From: HLUCCA09 sp039822045 | GTDB taxonomy: Bacteria > Pseudomonadota > Alphaproteobacteria > Rhodobacterales > Rhodobacteraceae | Assembly: GCA_039822045.1 (NCBI GenBank) | Contig: JBCBMY010000001.1 | Location: 1 to 64,000, forward strand | Reading direction: 5' to 3' | Length of the DNA stretch: 64,000 nucleotides | In this document: piece by piece, positions 8,177 through 16,330 of the stretch | How positions within the stretch are numbered: the stretch's first letter is position 1 | Layout: every line of letters starts with the position of its first letter | The notes under the pieces: generated by a model | The model's database searches: none | Told to the model about the DNA's origin: nothing | The model's input: the letters and a program-made list of their open reading frames with translations, nothing else | Made by a program: the position numbers and the translations under genes

Positions 8177-8905
8177 ATGACCCAAACCTCTGATCAGACC
8201 CGCACACCGACGGCCGAAGCGCCAGGCCCGTCAGACCCACGCGCCGCGCCCCGGCCCAGGCTCGCGCAGACCGAGATCACCGGCCGGCTGATCCACGGCG
8301 ACACGTGCGTCGCAGAGGGCGCCGAATGGCTCGTCCGGGCCGAGCCCCGTTTCGCCCACGCCCTTGATCTCACCGGCCCGCTCCCCCTGCGGCTCCGCCC
8401 CGACGGGTTTGCCTCACTCCTGTCGGCCATCGTGTCGCAGCAGGTCTCGGTGGCCTCGGCCGACGCGATCTGGGGCCGGCTTACCGGGGCAGGCCTGACC
8501 GATGCCGCGCCCGTTGCCTCCGCCGATGACGACGCCCTGCGCGCCTGCGGCCTGTCGCGCCAGAAGATCCGCTATGCCCGCGCCCTGGCCGAGGCCGGGC
8601 TCGACTATCCGGCCCTCCGCGCCGCGCCCGAGGACGAGGTGATCGAGACCCTGACGGCGATCCCTGGCATCGGGCAGTGGACGGCCGAGATCTATGCGAT
8701 GTTCTCGCTCGCGCGGGCCGATGTGTTCGCGCCGGGCGATCTCGCGCTGCAGGAGGCGGCGCGGCGCCTCTTCGATCTCGAGGACCGGCCCCGCGAAAAG
8801 GCCCTGCGCGAGATGGCCGAGGCCTGGTCGCCCTGGCGTGCGGTTGCGGCCCGGCTCCTCTGGGCCTACTTCCGGGTCGAAACATCGCGCGAGGGGATCC
8901 GATGA
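8177..8905 (+). CDS. DNA-3-methyladenine glycosylase II (AlkA-type, HhH-GPD)
   Basis: The 242-aa base-excision glycosylase would remove alkylated purines from DNA. The HhH-GPD core is visible: LLSAIVSQQVS, the hairpin segment TAIPGIGQWTAEIYAMF, and the catalytic aspartate D188 in APGDLALQEA. It lacks the N-terminal TATA-like domain of E. coli AlkA, consistent with the shorter family form. It is divergent from the AlkB-like gene and overlaps the downstream esterase (ATGA), so the two may be co-translated. Confidence 0.87.
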   Translation: MTQTSDQTRTPTAEAPGPSDPRAAPRPRLAQTEITGRLIHGDTCVAEGAEWLVRAEPRFAHALDLTGPLPLRLRPDGFASLLSAIVSQQVSVASADAIWGRLTGAGLTDAAPVASADDDALRACGLSRQKIRYARALAEAGLDYPALRAAPEDEVIETLTAIPGIGQWTAEIYAMFSLARADVFAPGDLALQEAARRLFDLEDRPREKALREMAEAWSPWRAVAARLLWAYFRVETSREGIR

Positions 8906-9567
8906 TACGCAAGCTCGAGGCCGGCCGCCGCGGCCCCGCTCAGGGAGAGGCGCGCCAGGCGTTGGTCCTGGTCCACGGCTACGGTGCCGATGGCAACGAC
9001 CTGCTGGGCCTGGCAGATCCGCTCGCGCCGCACTTGCCCGACACGGTCTTTCTCGCCCCCGACGCGCCAGAGCCCTCCGCCGCCGCACCGATGGGCCGGC
9101 AATGGTTTCCGATCCCCTGGATCGACGGCTCGTCGGAGGTTGTCGCGATGGAGGGCCTCGCCCGCGCCGCCGACGACCTCGACGCCTTCCTCGACGAGAC
9201 GCTCGCGGCCGAAGGCCTGACGCCCGACCGTTTGGCTCTTCTCGGCTTCTCCCAGGGCACGATGATGAGCCTCCACGTGGCCCCGCGCCGGGCCGACCCG
9301 ATTGCGGGCATCGCCGCCTTCTCGGGTCGGCTCCTGCAGCCCGAGCGCCTCGACGAGGTCGTGTCGAAGCCGCCCGTCCTTCTCCTCCATGGCGACCGGG
9401 ACGATGTCGTGCCCTATGACAGCATGGCGCATGCCGCCGAGCATCTGACGGCCGCTGGCTTCGAGACCTACACCTACACGATGCAGGGCACCCCCCACGG
9501 CATCGCGCCCGACGGGCTTGGCCAGGCCGTGGCCTTCCTGCGCCAGTGCTTCAAGATGACCGGCTAA
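8902..9567 (+). CDS. Phospholipase/carboxylesterase family hydrolase
   Basis: The 221-aa alpha/beta-hydrolase is of the carboxylesterase/acyl-protein-thioesterase family. The oxyanion segment VHGYGADGND precedes the nucleophile S117 in GFSQG. The likely acid is D167 in HGDRDDVVP, and the histidine is H199 in GTPHGI. It would hydrolyse short acyl esters or lysophospholipids in the cytoplasm; the substrate is unknown. ATG 8902 overlaps the glycosylase stop. Confidence 0.85.
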   Translation: MIRKLEAGRRGPAQGEARQALVLVHGYGADGNDLLGLADPLAPHLPDTVFLAPDAPEPSAAAPMGRQWFPIPWIDGSSEVVAMEGLARAADDLDAFLDETLAAEGLTPDRLALLGFSQGTMMSLHVAPRRADPIAGIAAFSGRLLQPERLDEVVSKPPVLLLHGDRDDVVPYDSMAHAAEHLTAAGFETYTYTMQGTPHGIAPDGLGQAVAFLRQCFKMTG

Positions 9568-9603
9568 GACCTTACGGCGCCGGGAGAATCCAGAGACGAA
9601 CGC

Positions 9604-10386
9604 CTAGAGGTCCAGGTCGATCCAGACCGGCACATGATCCGAAGGCTTCTCGCGGCCACGCACCTCGCGGTCGATCCCGGCATCGGTCATCAGGTCGGCG
9701 GCCTGCGGCGTCAGGAGCAGGTGGTCGATCCGGATCCCGTCATTCCGATCCCACGCGCCGGCCTGGTAATCCCAGAAAGAGTAATGCCCCGGCCCCTGCC
9801 TGCGGGCACGAAACGCCTCGGTGAAGCCCAGATGCAGGATCTCGCGGAACGCGCGCCGGCTCTCGGGCCGCGCCAGCGCGTCCTCCTGCCAGACCTCGGG
9901 CCGGGCGGCATCCTCGTCCTGCGGGATGACGTTGTAGTCGCCCGCCATCACCGCCGGCATCTCGGTGGCCAGCAACGCCGCGGCCCGCGTCTTCAATCGC
10001 GCCATCCAGGCGAGCTTGTAGTCGAACTTCGGCCCCGGCGCCGGGTTGCCGTTCGGCAGATAGAGCCCGCAGAGCCGCACCGCGCCCCTGTCGCCCGACA
10101 CGGTCGCCTCGATCCAGCGCGCCTGCTCATCGCTCTCGTCGCCGGGCAGGCCGCGGCTCACATCCTCCAGGGGCAGCTTCGACAGGATCGCGACCCCGTT
10201 GAAGCCCTTTTGCCCGTGGGTCGCCACGTTGTAGCCCCGCTCCTCGAACAGCTCGCCCGGAAAGCCCTCGTCGACGCTTTTGATCTCCTGGAGCAGCGCC
10301 ACATCGGGCTTGGCCTCATCGAGCCACGCACACAGCGCCGCATGCCGCGCCTTGATCCCGTTGATGTTGAACGTGGCGATCCGCAT
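9604..10386 (-). CDS. xth: Exodeoxyribonuclease III
   Basis: The 260-aa AP endonuclease / 3'-5' exonuclease acts in base-excision repair. It belongs to the exonuclease-endonuclease-phosphatase fold: FNINGIKAR at 6-14, metal-binding E34 in LLQEIK, D150 and N152 in GDYNVIP, and the catalytic DHVPV near the C terminus. ATG 10386 gives the canonical MRIATFNING start. It converges on the esterase gene and is divergent from the exported-protein unit. Confidence 0.95.
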   Translation of the reverse strand: MRIATFNINGIKARHAALCAWLDEAKPDVALLQEIKSVDEGFPGELFEERGYNVATHGQKGFNGVAILSKLPLEDVSRGLPGDESDEQARWIEATVSGDRGAVRLCGLYLPNGNPAPGPKFDYKLAWMARLKTRAAALLATEMPAVMAGDYNVIPQDEDAARPEVWQEDALARPESRRAFREILHLGFTEAFRARRQGPGHYSFWDYQAGAWDRNDGIRIDHLLLTPQAADLMTDAGIDREVRGREKPSDHVPVWIDLDL

Positions 10387-10654
10387 GCCATCCCCCTGTC
10401 CGCGCCAGACCTTTCTGCTACTCCGGAACGGCGCGACCGTCGAGCCATGCTGTGCCCACCCTCCGCGCCCCGACCGCGCCGCATGGCGAGTGTTGCCCGG
10501 GTCCACCTTGTCTCGCGCGTGCCCTCCCACACGTAAAACGTGAGCCATGCGTGAGAAGTGCTCACCAAATCTGTCGACCGCCTGACGTTACGTCGACTTG
10601 GGTCAGCGCTGTGGATAGTCTGGTGAAAGTTACGAAAACACATGGAGTTGCCCC
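10387..10654. other. Divergent intergenic region with two small palindromes
   Basis: No gene is seen between xth and the exported 551-aa protein. Two small inverted repeats stand out: CACGT-AAA-ACGTG at 10530-10542 and GACGT-T-ACGTC at 10584-10594. Either could be an operator for one of the divergent genes. No clear -35/-10 pair was recognised. Confidence 0.35.
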
Positions 10655-12310
10655 ATGGAGTTCGTGCATCGCTTTCGCATTGGACCGATGTCTGCCCGGC
10701 GCCGCCTTCGAAATTCGACCCACATCGGCAGCGCGCTGACCCTCCTTCTGGCGTCTGTGGCGTGGCTTGCCCCCGCGTCTCCCGCCGAGGCCCGCTTCAC
10801 CGAATGCCGCGATCTGGTCGAAGTGGTCGACCCGGCCGAACAACGCGTGCGCTGGAGCATCGGGTCCCTGTTCGACGGCGCGTTCCGCATTGAGGCCGAA
10901 GAAGTGACGGCCGAGGCTCCCCAGGAGGAATACCTCTTCACCCACCGCGCGGGTGTCTTCTTCAAGGCAAGCTGCTCCGACGACGCGCTCGAAGAGCAGG
11001 AGATGTATCCTATCGGCGTGGTCGTCCGGAAACTCGAGGAGGTGCGCCTGCCCGCCGCGGGTGACGCGCTCGCGATGGTGGTGCTCACGGAATACGGCCA
11101 GCAGAAGATCGTGCTCGCCCGCGATGTCAGCCCGATCGAGCCCGACCGCGCCTACCTTTTCTCCGACCATGCCGGGGTCGCGTGGATCTGCCGCGACACC
11201 AGCCCGTGCCCCGGCTGGGGTGAGGAGGTCTGCGCCGGCTCCGGGCCCGACGCGCCCTGCCGTTTCTCGCTGAACCCGTTCTATGGCTACGCCTATGCCG
11301 ACCTGACCGATGCCGGCGTGCAAGAGGTGCTCGAGCGCTACACCCGCGTGCGCGCCGGCGACGTGGTCGAGGGCGATTTCTGCACGCCGCTCGAAGTGCG
11401 CCCGATGCGGCCCGGCGGCGAAGCACACATGCCCTACGGCACCGACTGGCTGTCGCTCTGCCGCGCCCGCAGCGGTGACGGGGTCTCGGTTGGCGGTCTG
11501 CGCGTTGTCGACGCCGCCGGAGTACGTGCCCTCTTCGACGAGCGTGTCGTCGGCGCGTTCTTCCGCCGGCCCGTGCCCGAGGGGATCGAGCGCGCCATTC
11601 GGGCGGAATTCGGGGATGTCGCAGCCATCGCGCTGAAGGATTGCGACGAAGAGATCGCCAATGTCGGCTCCTGGACGCTCGGCGCCTCCCTCGGGGCCAA
11701 GCTTGATGCCGGCTGGCTCGAGTTTGCCCTCGGCGTCGATCATGAGCATGAGGCCACCGTCAGCCGGACGCTCCGCAAGGAAGAGCTGATCCGCTTTACC
11801 AGCTACTATGTGATGGAGCGCGGCGACGACCAACTCCTGAGCGAGGGCAAGCGCTTCGGCATCCTGATGAAGTCCGATTGCGAGGGCTCGGTGGCCGCAA
11901 CGGCGAAGTCTATCGTTCTCTATTACGACGGGTTGCGCGACGGTCGGACCGAGATCCTTGCCCGCCGAGCACCGTTCGAGTTGGCCGCCGAGGAAGCGGG
12001 CGAGGACGTCGCGAGTGCCCTGCAGCAGACCTACTTCGCCGACTGGCGCGAGCGCTCGCTCAGCCCCATCGAAGGGGTGCCCGACAACCTGCGCTTCGGC
12101 CAGTTCTGGGAGATCACCGATTATCTCAGCTACTTTTTGTGGCGCGACACCTTGCGGACCTTCGTCGCTACGGATCGCGGCGATCTCGGCAAGTTCGTCC
12201 GCGCCCAGCCGACTCAGGCCGAGCAAGTCGCCGCGCGGGACTTCTTCGCGCATCTCCTGCTGACTGCGGCGTTCTTCCACGAAACCCCCGATGTGCGTGT
12301 GCAGGAGTAG
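10655..12310 (+). CDS. Exported cysteine-containing protein, family not recognised
   Basis: I do not recognise this 551-aa protein. It starts with a basic N-terminus and a hydrophobic stretch (ALTLLLASVAWLAPASPAEA, about residues 27-46), consistent with a signal peptide cleaved before RFTECRD. At least ten cysteines are scattered through the mature part, several closely spaced (WICRDTSPCPGWGEEVC), suggesting disulfides in the periplasm. No enzyme motif is evident. The start could be ATG 10655 or the in-frame ATG 10688; the first has a GGAG 8 nt upstream. A cysteine-rich small secreted protein follows after 4 nt, so the two probably form one unit. Confidence 0.6.
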   Translation: MEFVHRFRIGPMSARRRLRNSTHIGSALTLLLASVAWLAPASPAEARFTECRDLVEVVDPAEQRVRWSIGSLFDGAFRIEAEEVTAEAPQEEYLFTHRAGVFFKASCSDDALEEQEMYPIGVVVRKLEEVRLPAAGDALAMVVLTEYGQQKIVLARDVSPIEPDRAYLFSDHAGVAWICRDTSPCPGWGEEVCAGSGPDAPCRFSLNPFYGYAYADLTDAGVQEVLERYTRVRAGDVVEGDFCTPLEVRPMRPGGEAHMPYGTDWLSLCRARSGDGVSVGGLRVVDAAGVRALFDERVVGAFFRRPVPEGIERAIRAEFGDVAAIALKDCDEEIANVGSWTLGASLGAKLDAGWLEFALGVDHEHEATVSRTLRKEELIRFTSYYVMERGDDQLLSEGKRFGILMKSDCEGSVAATAKSIVLYYDGLRDGRTEILARRAPFELAAEEAGEDVASALQQTYFADWRERSLSPIEGVPDNLRFGQFWEITDYLSYFLWRDTLRTFVATDRGDLGKFVRAQPTQAEQVAARDFFAHLLLTAAFFHETPDVRVQE

Positions 12311-12314
12311 CCCG

Positions 12315-12533
12315 ATGCGAGTCCTCTTCCTGGTCCTGATGCTTCTGCCGCTCGCCGGGGCGGCGGCGCAATCTGGCCCCGGCAGGTCTGGCGCGGCGCC
12401 AACCGGCTTGTGTCTCACCGCGCAGACATGCTGCTGCACGATGGACAACGGCGTCCGCTGTTGTGGTCCGTCCGGCAATTGCAATGGCGGCGCGATCTCG
12501 GGCTGTCCCTGCCGGGCCACCGCCGACGGCTGA
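12315..12533 (+). CDS. Small cysteine-rich exported peptide
   Basis: This is a 72-aa product with a clear signal peptide (MRVLFLVLMLLPLAGAAAQ). The predicted mature part is about 54 residues and contains nine cysteines, arranged as C, CCC, CC, C, then C-P-C. Such density implies disulfides or metal binding in the periplasm or outside the cell. I do not recognise a family. It begins 4 nt after the stop of the 551-aa exported protein, suggesting co-expression and perhaps joint function. The spacing, signal peptide and GC-rich codon use support it as a real gene. Confidence 0.65.
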   Translation: MRVLFLVLMLLPLAGAAAQSGPGRSGAAPTGLCLTAQTCCCTMDNGVRCCGPSGNCNGGAISGCPCRATADG

Positions 12534-12677
12534 CCTCGGTCGTAAATGCAGGCGGGTGGCGAAAAGCTTACGCAACGACGCTCCGGGCCAGGTGGCGCAT
12601 GCGGGATCGACTCACGTCGGGTCGCGCGGAAACGCGTTGCCTCGACTGTGTCGGAGCGCACGGTGCAAAGCCAAGAC

Positions 12678-12750
12678 TCATATGAAAGTCATATGGTTCT
12701 CATATACTTCTCACATGCGAGTCATATGAAATTCATACGGAATTCATATG
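12678..12750. repeat. Seven TCATATG heptamers at exact 11-bp period
   Basis: Heptamers start at 12678, 12689, 12700, 12711, 12722, 12733 and 12744, always 11 bp apart. Four are exactly TCATATG (12678, 12689, 12722, 12744); the others are TCATATA, TCACATG and TCATACG. The 4-bp linkers vary. The block is AT-rich inside very GC-rich DNA, between the convergent cysteine-rich-peptide gene and erpA. An 11-bp period is not compatible with coding, and puts every copy on nearly the same helix face, as in an array of protein-binding iterons. Confidence 0.85.
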
Positions 12751-12787
12751 CGCCGCAAGGCGCAGAAACAATCGGCCCCGTCTGTTC

Positions 12788-13117
12788 TCAGATCGAGAAC
12801 GACGTGCCGCAGCCGCAGCTTGATGTGGCATTCGGATTGTCGATCACGAACCGCGCACCGATGAGCTCTTCCGAGAAATCGATTGTGGCGTTCTCCAGAA
12901 ACGGCAGGGAGACCTCGTCCACCACCACCTTCTGGCCCTCGCCCTCGAGCACCAGATCGTCCTGAGCTGGCGCGTCGAGCGTGATCTCATACTCGAAGCC
13001 GGAACAGCCTCCGCCCTTAACCGCCACGCGCAACGCCTGCGGGGCGGCATCAATTTCGGCGAGCCGGGCAAAGGCGCGCGGTGTCACCTTGGGCGGCAAA
13101 GTCATGGTCAAGGTCAT
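12788..13117 (-). CDS. erpA: Iron-sulfur cluster insertion protein, A-type
   Basis: The 109-aa A-type carrier delivers Fe-S clusters to apo-enzymes. The three conserved cysteines are present in GGGCSGFEY and in the C-terminal SSCGCGTSF. ErpA, IscA and SufA are hard to separate by sequence alone. The divergent dgt neighbour and lack of isc/suf genes nearby favour ErpA. ATG 13117 is used; a second in-frame ATG lies four codons downstream. The 11-bp repeat array lies just past its 3' end. Confidence 0.87.
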   Translation of the reverse strand: MTLTMTLPPKVTPRAFARLAEIDAAPQALRVAVKGGGCSGFEYEITLDAPAQDDLVLEGEGQKVVVDEVSLPFLENATIDFSEELIGARFVIDNPNATSSCGCGTSFSI

Positions 13118-13188
13118 GGGGGTCCCCCCGTCGCGTTTCTCGGTTGGCTCAGATATATGGGGTCGGAGCGAATGCAGCAAGGCGGGCC

Positions 13189-14370
13189 ATGTCTCTTCCC
13201 TTCGTGCCAGTCGGGCCGGTTCTGGCCCCTTATGCCTGCCGCCCCGAGGCAAGCCGCGGGCGGCTCCATCCCGAAGACGAACCGGAGTTTCGCTCTCCGT
13301 TTCAGCGGGATAGAGACCGGATCATCCATTCCACCGCGTTTCGCCGGCTGAAGCACAAGACCCAGGTGTTCGTCGAGCATGAAGGCGACCATTATCGCAC
13401 GCGGTTAACCCACTCGATCGAGGTGGCGCAGGTTGCGCGCACGATCGCGGGCGCGCTGGGCCTCTGCCAGGAACTGACCGAGGCGGTGGCGCTCGCCCAC
13501 GATCTGGGCCACACGCCCTTCGGCCATACCGGCGAGGACGCGCTGCACGACCTCATGGCGCCGCATGGCGGGTTCGACCACAACGCACAGGCAATCCGGA
13601 TCGTGACGTCGCTCGAGCGCCATTACGCGGCTTTCGACGGGTTGAACCTCACGTGGGAAACCCTTGAAGGCATTGCCAAACACAATGGTCCCGTGACTGG
13701 CGCGCTGCCCTATGGGCTGGCGGAGTACAACGCGGTGCATGACCTCGAACTCGACACCCATGCCAGCGCCGAAGCGCAGGCGGCCGCGGTGTCGGATGAC
13801 ATCGCCTATAACAATCACGACCTGCATGACGGGCTGCGCGCAGGCCTCTTCTCGGACGCCGACATCGCCGCGCTGCCCATTGTCGGGCCGGCCTACGCCG
13901 CCGTCGATGCACGCTGGCCCGAGCTGGCGCACAAGCGGCGGCGGCACGAGGCGCTGCGCCGGGTCTTTGGGGCTATGGTGGGCGATGTGATCGACACAGC
14001 CCGTGCCACACTGGCCAATGCGGCCCCGGACACGCCGGACGACGTGCGCCGCCTCGGCCGTGCAGTTATCGCGTTCTCCGATGGCGTATGGGCCGAGATT
14101 GAAGAGATTAGGGCATTTCTGTTCAGCCGGATGTACCGCGCTCCTCGTGTGATGGATGAGCGGTCTCAAGTCACCCGCGTCATCACGGATCTGTTCCCGC
14201 TCTACATGCGCCGGCCCAACCTGATGCCGGCGGCTTGGCAGCCCGAAATCGCCGCTGCGGCGGGCCAGACTGCGCTCGCTCGGATCGTGGCCGACTATAT
14301 CGCCGGCATGACCGACCGTTTCGCGCTTCAGGCCCATGCCCGCCTGCTTGGAGACCGCGCGGAGGCGTAG
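13189..14370 (+). CDS. dgt: Deoxyguanosinetriphosphate triphosphohydrolase-like HD protein
   Basis: The 393-aa HD-domain protein is of the dGTPase family and would cleave dNTPs to nucleoside plus triphosphate. The metal-binding residues are in LTHSIEVAQ and LAHDLGHTPFGHTGE. Other family segments are FRRLKHKTQVF near the N terminus and DDIAYNNHDLHDG in the middle. The length fits the type 2 subfamily. ATG 13189 gives MSLPFVPV; the frame is open upstream but has no family sequence there. Divergent from erpA, and followed by argS after a 120-nt gap. Confidence 0.9.
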   Translation: MSLPFVPVGPVLAPYACRPEASRGRLHPEDEPEFRSPFQRDRDRIIHSTAFRRLKHKTQVFVEHEGDHYRTRLTHSIEVAQVARTIAGALGLCQELTEAVALAHDLGHTPFGHTGEDALHDLMAPHGGFDHNAQAIRIVTSLERHYAAFDGLNLTWETLEGIAKHNGPVTGALPYGLAEYNAVHDLELDTHASAEAQAAAVSDDIAYNNHDLHDGLRAGLFSDADIAALPIVGPAYAAVDARWPELAHKRRRHEALRRVFGAMVGDVIDTARATLANAAPDTPDDVRRLGRAVIAFSDGVWAEIEEIRAFLFSRMYRAPRVMDERSQVTRVITDLFPLYMRRPNLMPAAWQPEIAAAAGQTALARIVADYIAGMTDRFALQAHARLLGDRAEA

Positions 14371-14490
14371 GGCCGACAGAACCATGCCCGCCCAGCACGG
14401 CCGGCACGGGGCACCACGGTTGACCGCACGGCCCCCGGTGATAGAGACGCCCGGGCTTCCAGACACCTACGCATCCAGCCGGGGCACGCC

Positions 14491-16236
14491 ATGAACCTCT
14501 ATGCCGACATCCGCTCGCTCGTGATCGACGTGCTAGAGGCGTTGGCGCGCGAGGGCGCCCTGCCAACCGGTCTCGACCTGGGAAACGTCACGGTCGAGCC
14601 GCCGCGGGACGCCGCCCATGGCGACATGGCCACGAACGCGGCGATGGTGCTGGCCAAGACGGCTGGCCAGAAACCGCGCGACATCGCCGACGCGCTCGCA
14701 CCCCGGCTTGCCGAGGACCCACGTGTTGAGACGGCCGATGTGGCCGGGCCCGGCTTCATCAATCTGCGGCTTGCGCAGGGCGCCTGGCAACAGGTTGTGC
14801 GGAGCGCGCTTGAGATGGGCGACAGCTTCGGGCGGTCTGCGATGGGCGAGGGCAAACGGGTGAACGTGGAATATGTCTCGGCGAACCCGACCGGCCCCCT
14901 CCATGTTGGCCACACGCGTGGTGCAGTCGTCGGCGACGCCCTGGCCAGCCTTCTGGCCTTTGCCGGCTACGAGGTGACGCGCGAATACTACATCAACGAC
15001 GGCGGTGCACAGGTCGATACGCTGGCCCGGTCGGTCTATCTACGGTATCTTGAGGCCCATGGGCAGGAGGTCGCCTTTCCGGAGGGCACCTATCCTGGCG
15101 ACTATCTCGTGCCGGTCGGTGCGGCGCTGAAGGACAAGGTTGGCGATGCCTATGTCGGCCGGGGTGAGGATGTCTGGCTGGCTGACGTGCGGGTGTTTGC
15201 GACCGACGCAATGATGGATCTGATCCGGGCCGATCTGGCGCGCTTGGGCGTTCGGATGGATCAGTTCTTCTCCGAAAAGTCGCTCTATGGCACGGGGCGG
15301 ATCGAGGCGGCGCTGGAGAACCTGGCGACGAAGGGTCTGCTTTATGAGGGCGTCCTGGAGCCACCCAAGGGCAAGGTGCCCGAGGATTGGGAGCCGCGCG
15401 AGCAGATGCTTTTCCGTTCGACCGCCCATGGCGACGATGTCGACCGGCCGGTGAAGAAATCGGACGGGGCCTGGACCTACTTCGCCCCCGACATTGCCTA
15501 TCATTTCGACAAGGTCGAGCGGGGCTATGACTGGCTGATCGACGTGCTCGGGGCCGACCATGGCGGCTATGTCAAACGGATGAAGGCGGCGGTAAGCGCG
15601 CTGAGCGACGGGCAGGTGCCGCTGGATATCCGGCTGACGCAGCTTGTGAAGCTCTACAAGGGCGGCCAACCCTTCAAGATGTCGAAGCGGGCGGGGACGT
15701 TCATCACGCTGGCGGACGTGGTCGACGAGGTGGGCGCGGACGTGACCCGGTTCGTGATGCTCACCCGGAAGTCGGATGCGCCCTTGGATTTCGACTTCGA
15801 CGCGGTGCTGGAGCAGACCAAGGACAACCCGGTCTTTTATGTCCAGTACGCCCACGCACGGGTGAAGTCGGCTCTGCGCAAGGCGACCGCTTCCGGGATC
15901 GACGTGTCGCCGGCGACCCTTGGCGCGTCGGATGCAGGGCTTTGCGCTCATGCGGCTGAGCGGACGGTCGCGGCCAAGATCGCCGAATGGCCGCGGCTAG
16001 TGGAGATCGCGGCGCGGACCGGCGAGCCGCACCGGGTTGCGTTCTATCTCTACGACCTCGCGGGGGCGTTTCACGCGCTCTACAACCGGGGCAACGAAGA
16101 GCCGGAGCTGCGCTTTGTGCAGGAGGGCAACGCGGCCACAAGTCAAGCAAAACTTGCCCTTGCCGAGGCTGTCGCCGTTGTGATCGGGACGGGCCTGGCT
16201 ATCCTTGGCGTCACTCCGGTGGACGAGATGCGCTAG
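14491..16236 (+). CDS. argS: Arginyl-tRNA synthetase
   Basis: The 581-aa class I synthetase charges tRNA-Arg. The HIGH motif reads HVGH at 138-141 within the family-typical VSANPTGPLHVGHTRG, and the KMSKS-like motif reads KMSKR from K396. The N-terminal tRNA-binding Add-1 domain and the C-terminal helical anticodon-binding domain are present. The length is normal. ATG 14491 is the start. It heads a conserved order argS-SPOR-nagZ-scpA-scpB. Confidence 0.97.
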   Translation: MNLYADIRSLVIDVLEALAREGALPTGLDLGNVTVEPPRDAAHGDMATNAAMVLAKTAGQKPRDIADALAPRLAEDPRVETADVAGPGFINLRLAQGAWQQVVRSALEMGDSFGRSAMGEGKRVNVEYVSANPTGPLHVGHTRGAVVGDALASLLAFAGYEVTREYYINDGGAQVDTLARSVYLRYLEAHGQEVAFPEGTYPGDYLVPVGAALKDKVGDAYVGRGEDVWLADVRVFATDAMMDLIRADLARLGVRMDQFFSEKSLYGTGRIEAALENLATKGLLYEGVLEPPKGKVPEDWEPREQMLFRSTAHGDDVDRPVKKSDGAWTYFAPDIAYHFDKVERGYDWLIDVLGADHGGYVKRMKAAVSALSDGQVPLDIRLTQLVKLYKGGQPFKMSKRAGTFITLADVVDEVGADVTRFVMLTRKSDAPLDFDFDAVLEQTKDNPVFYVQYAHARVKSALRKATASGIDVSPATLGASDAGLCAHAAERTVAAKIAEWPRLVEIAARTGEPHRVAFYLYDLAGAFHALYNRGNEEPELRFVQEGNAATSQAKLALAEAVAVVIGTGLAILGVTPVDEMR

Positions 16237-16330
16237 ACATCCCGCAGCTCGGGGACAGGCAAGAGCAACAGGCCATGCGCAGAAGGCTCCCAGTGAGAGG
16301 GGCCGCGCGGCCGGGCAGATGAGGCAGAGC

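Noticed and set aside
10562..12661. 699-codon minus-strand frame opposite the 551-aa exported protein
   Set aside because: The plus-strand frame has a signal peptide and a coupled downstream gene; the minus frame has neither and also crosses the intergenic region.
12678..12750. 11-bp array as a CRISPR
   Set aside because: Repeats are 7 bp with 4-bp linkers; CRISPR repeats and spacers are far longer and no cas genes are present.
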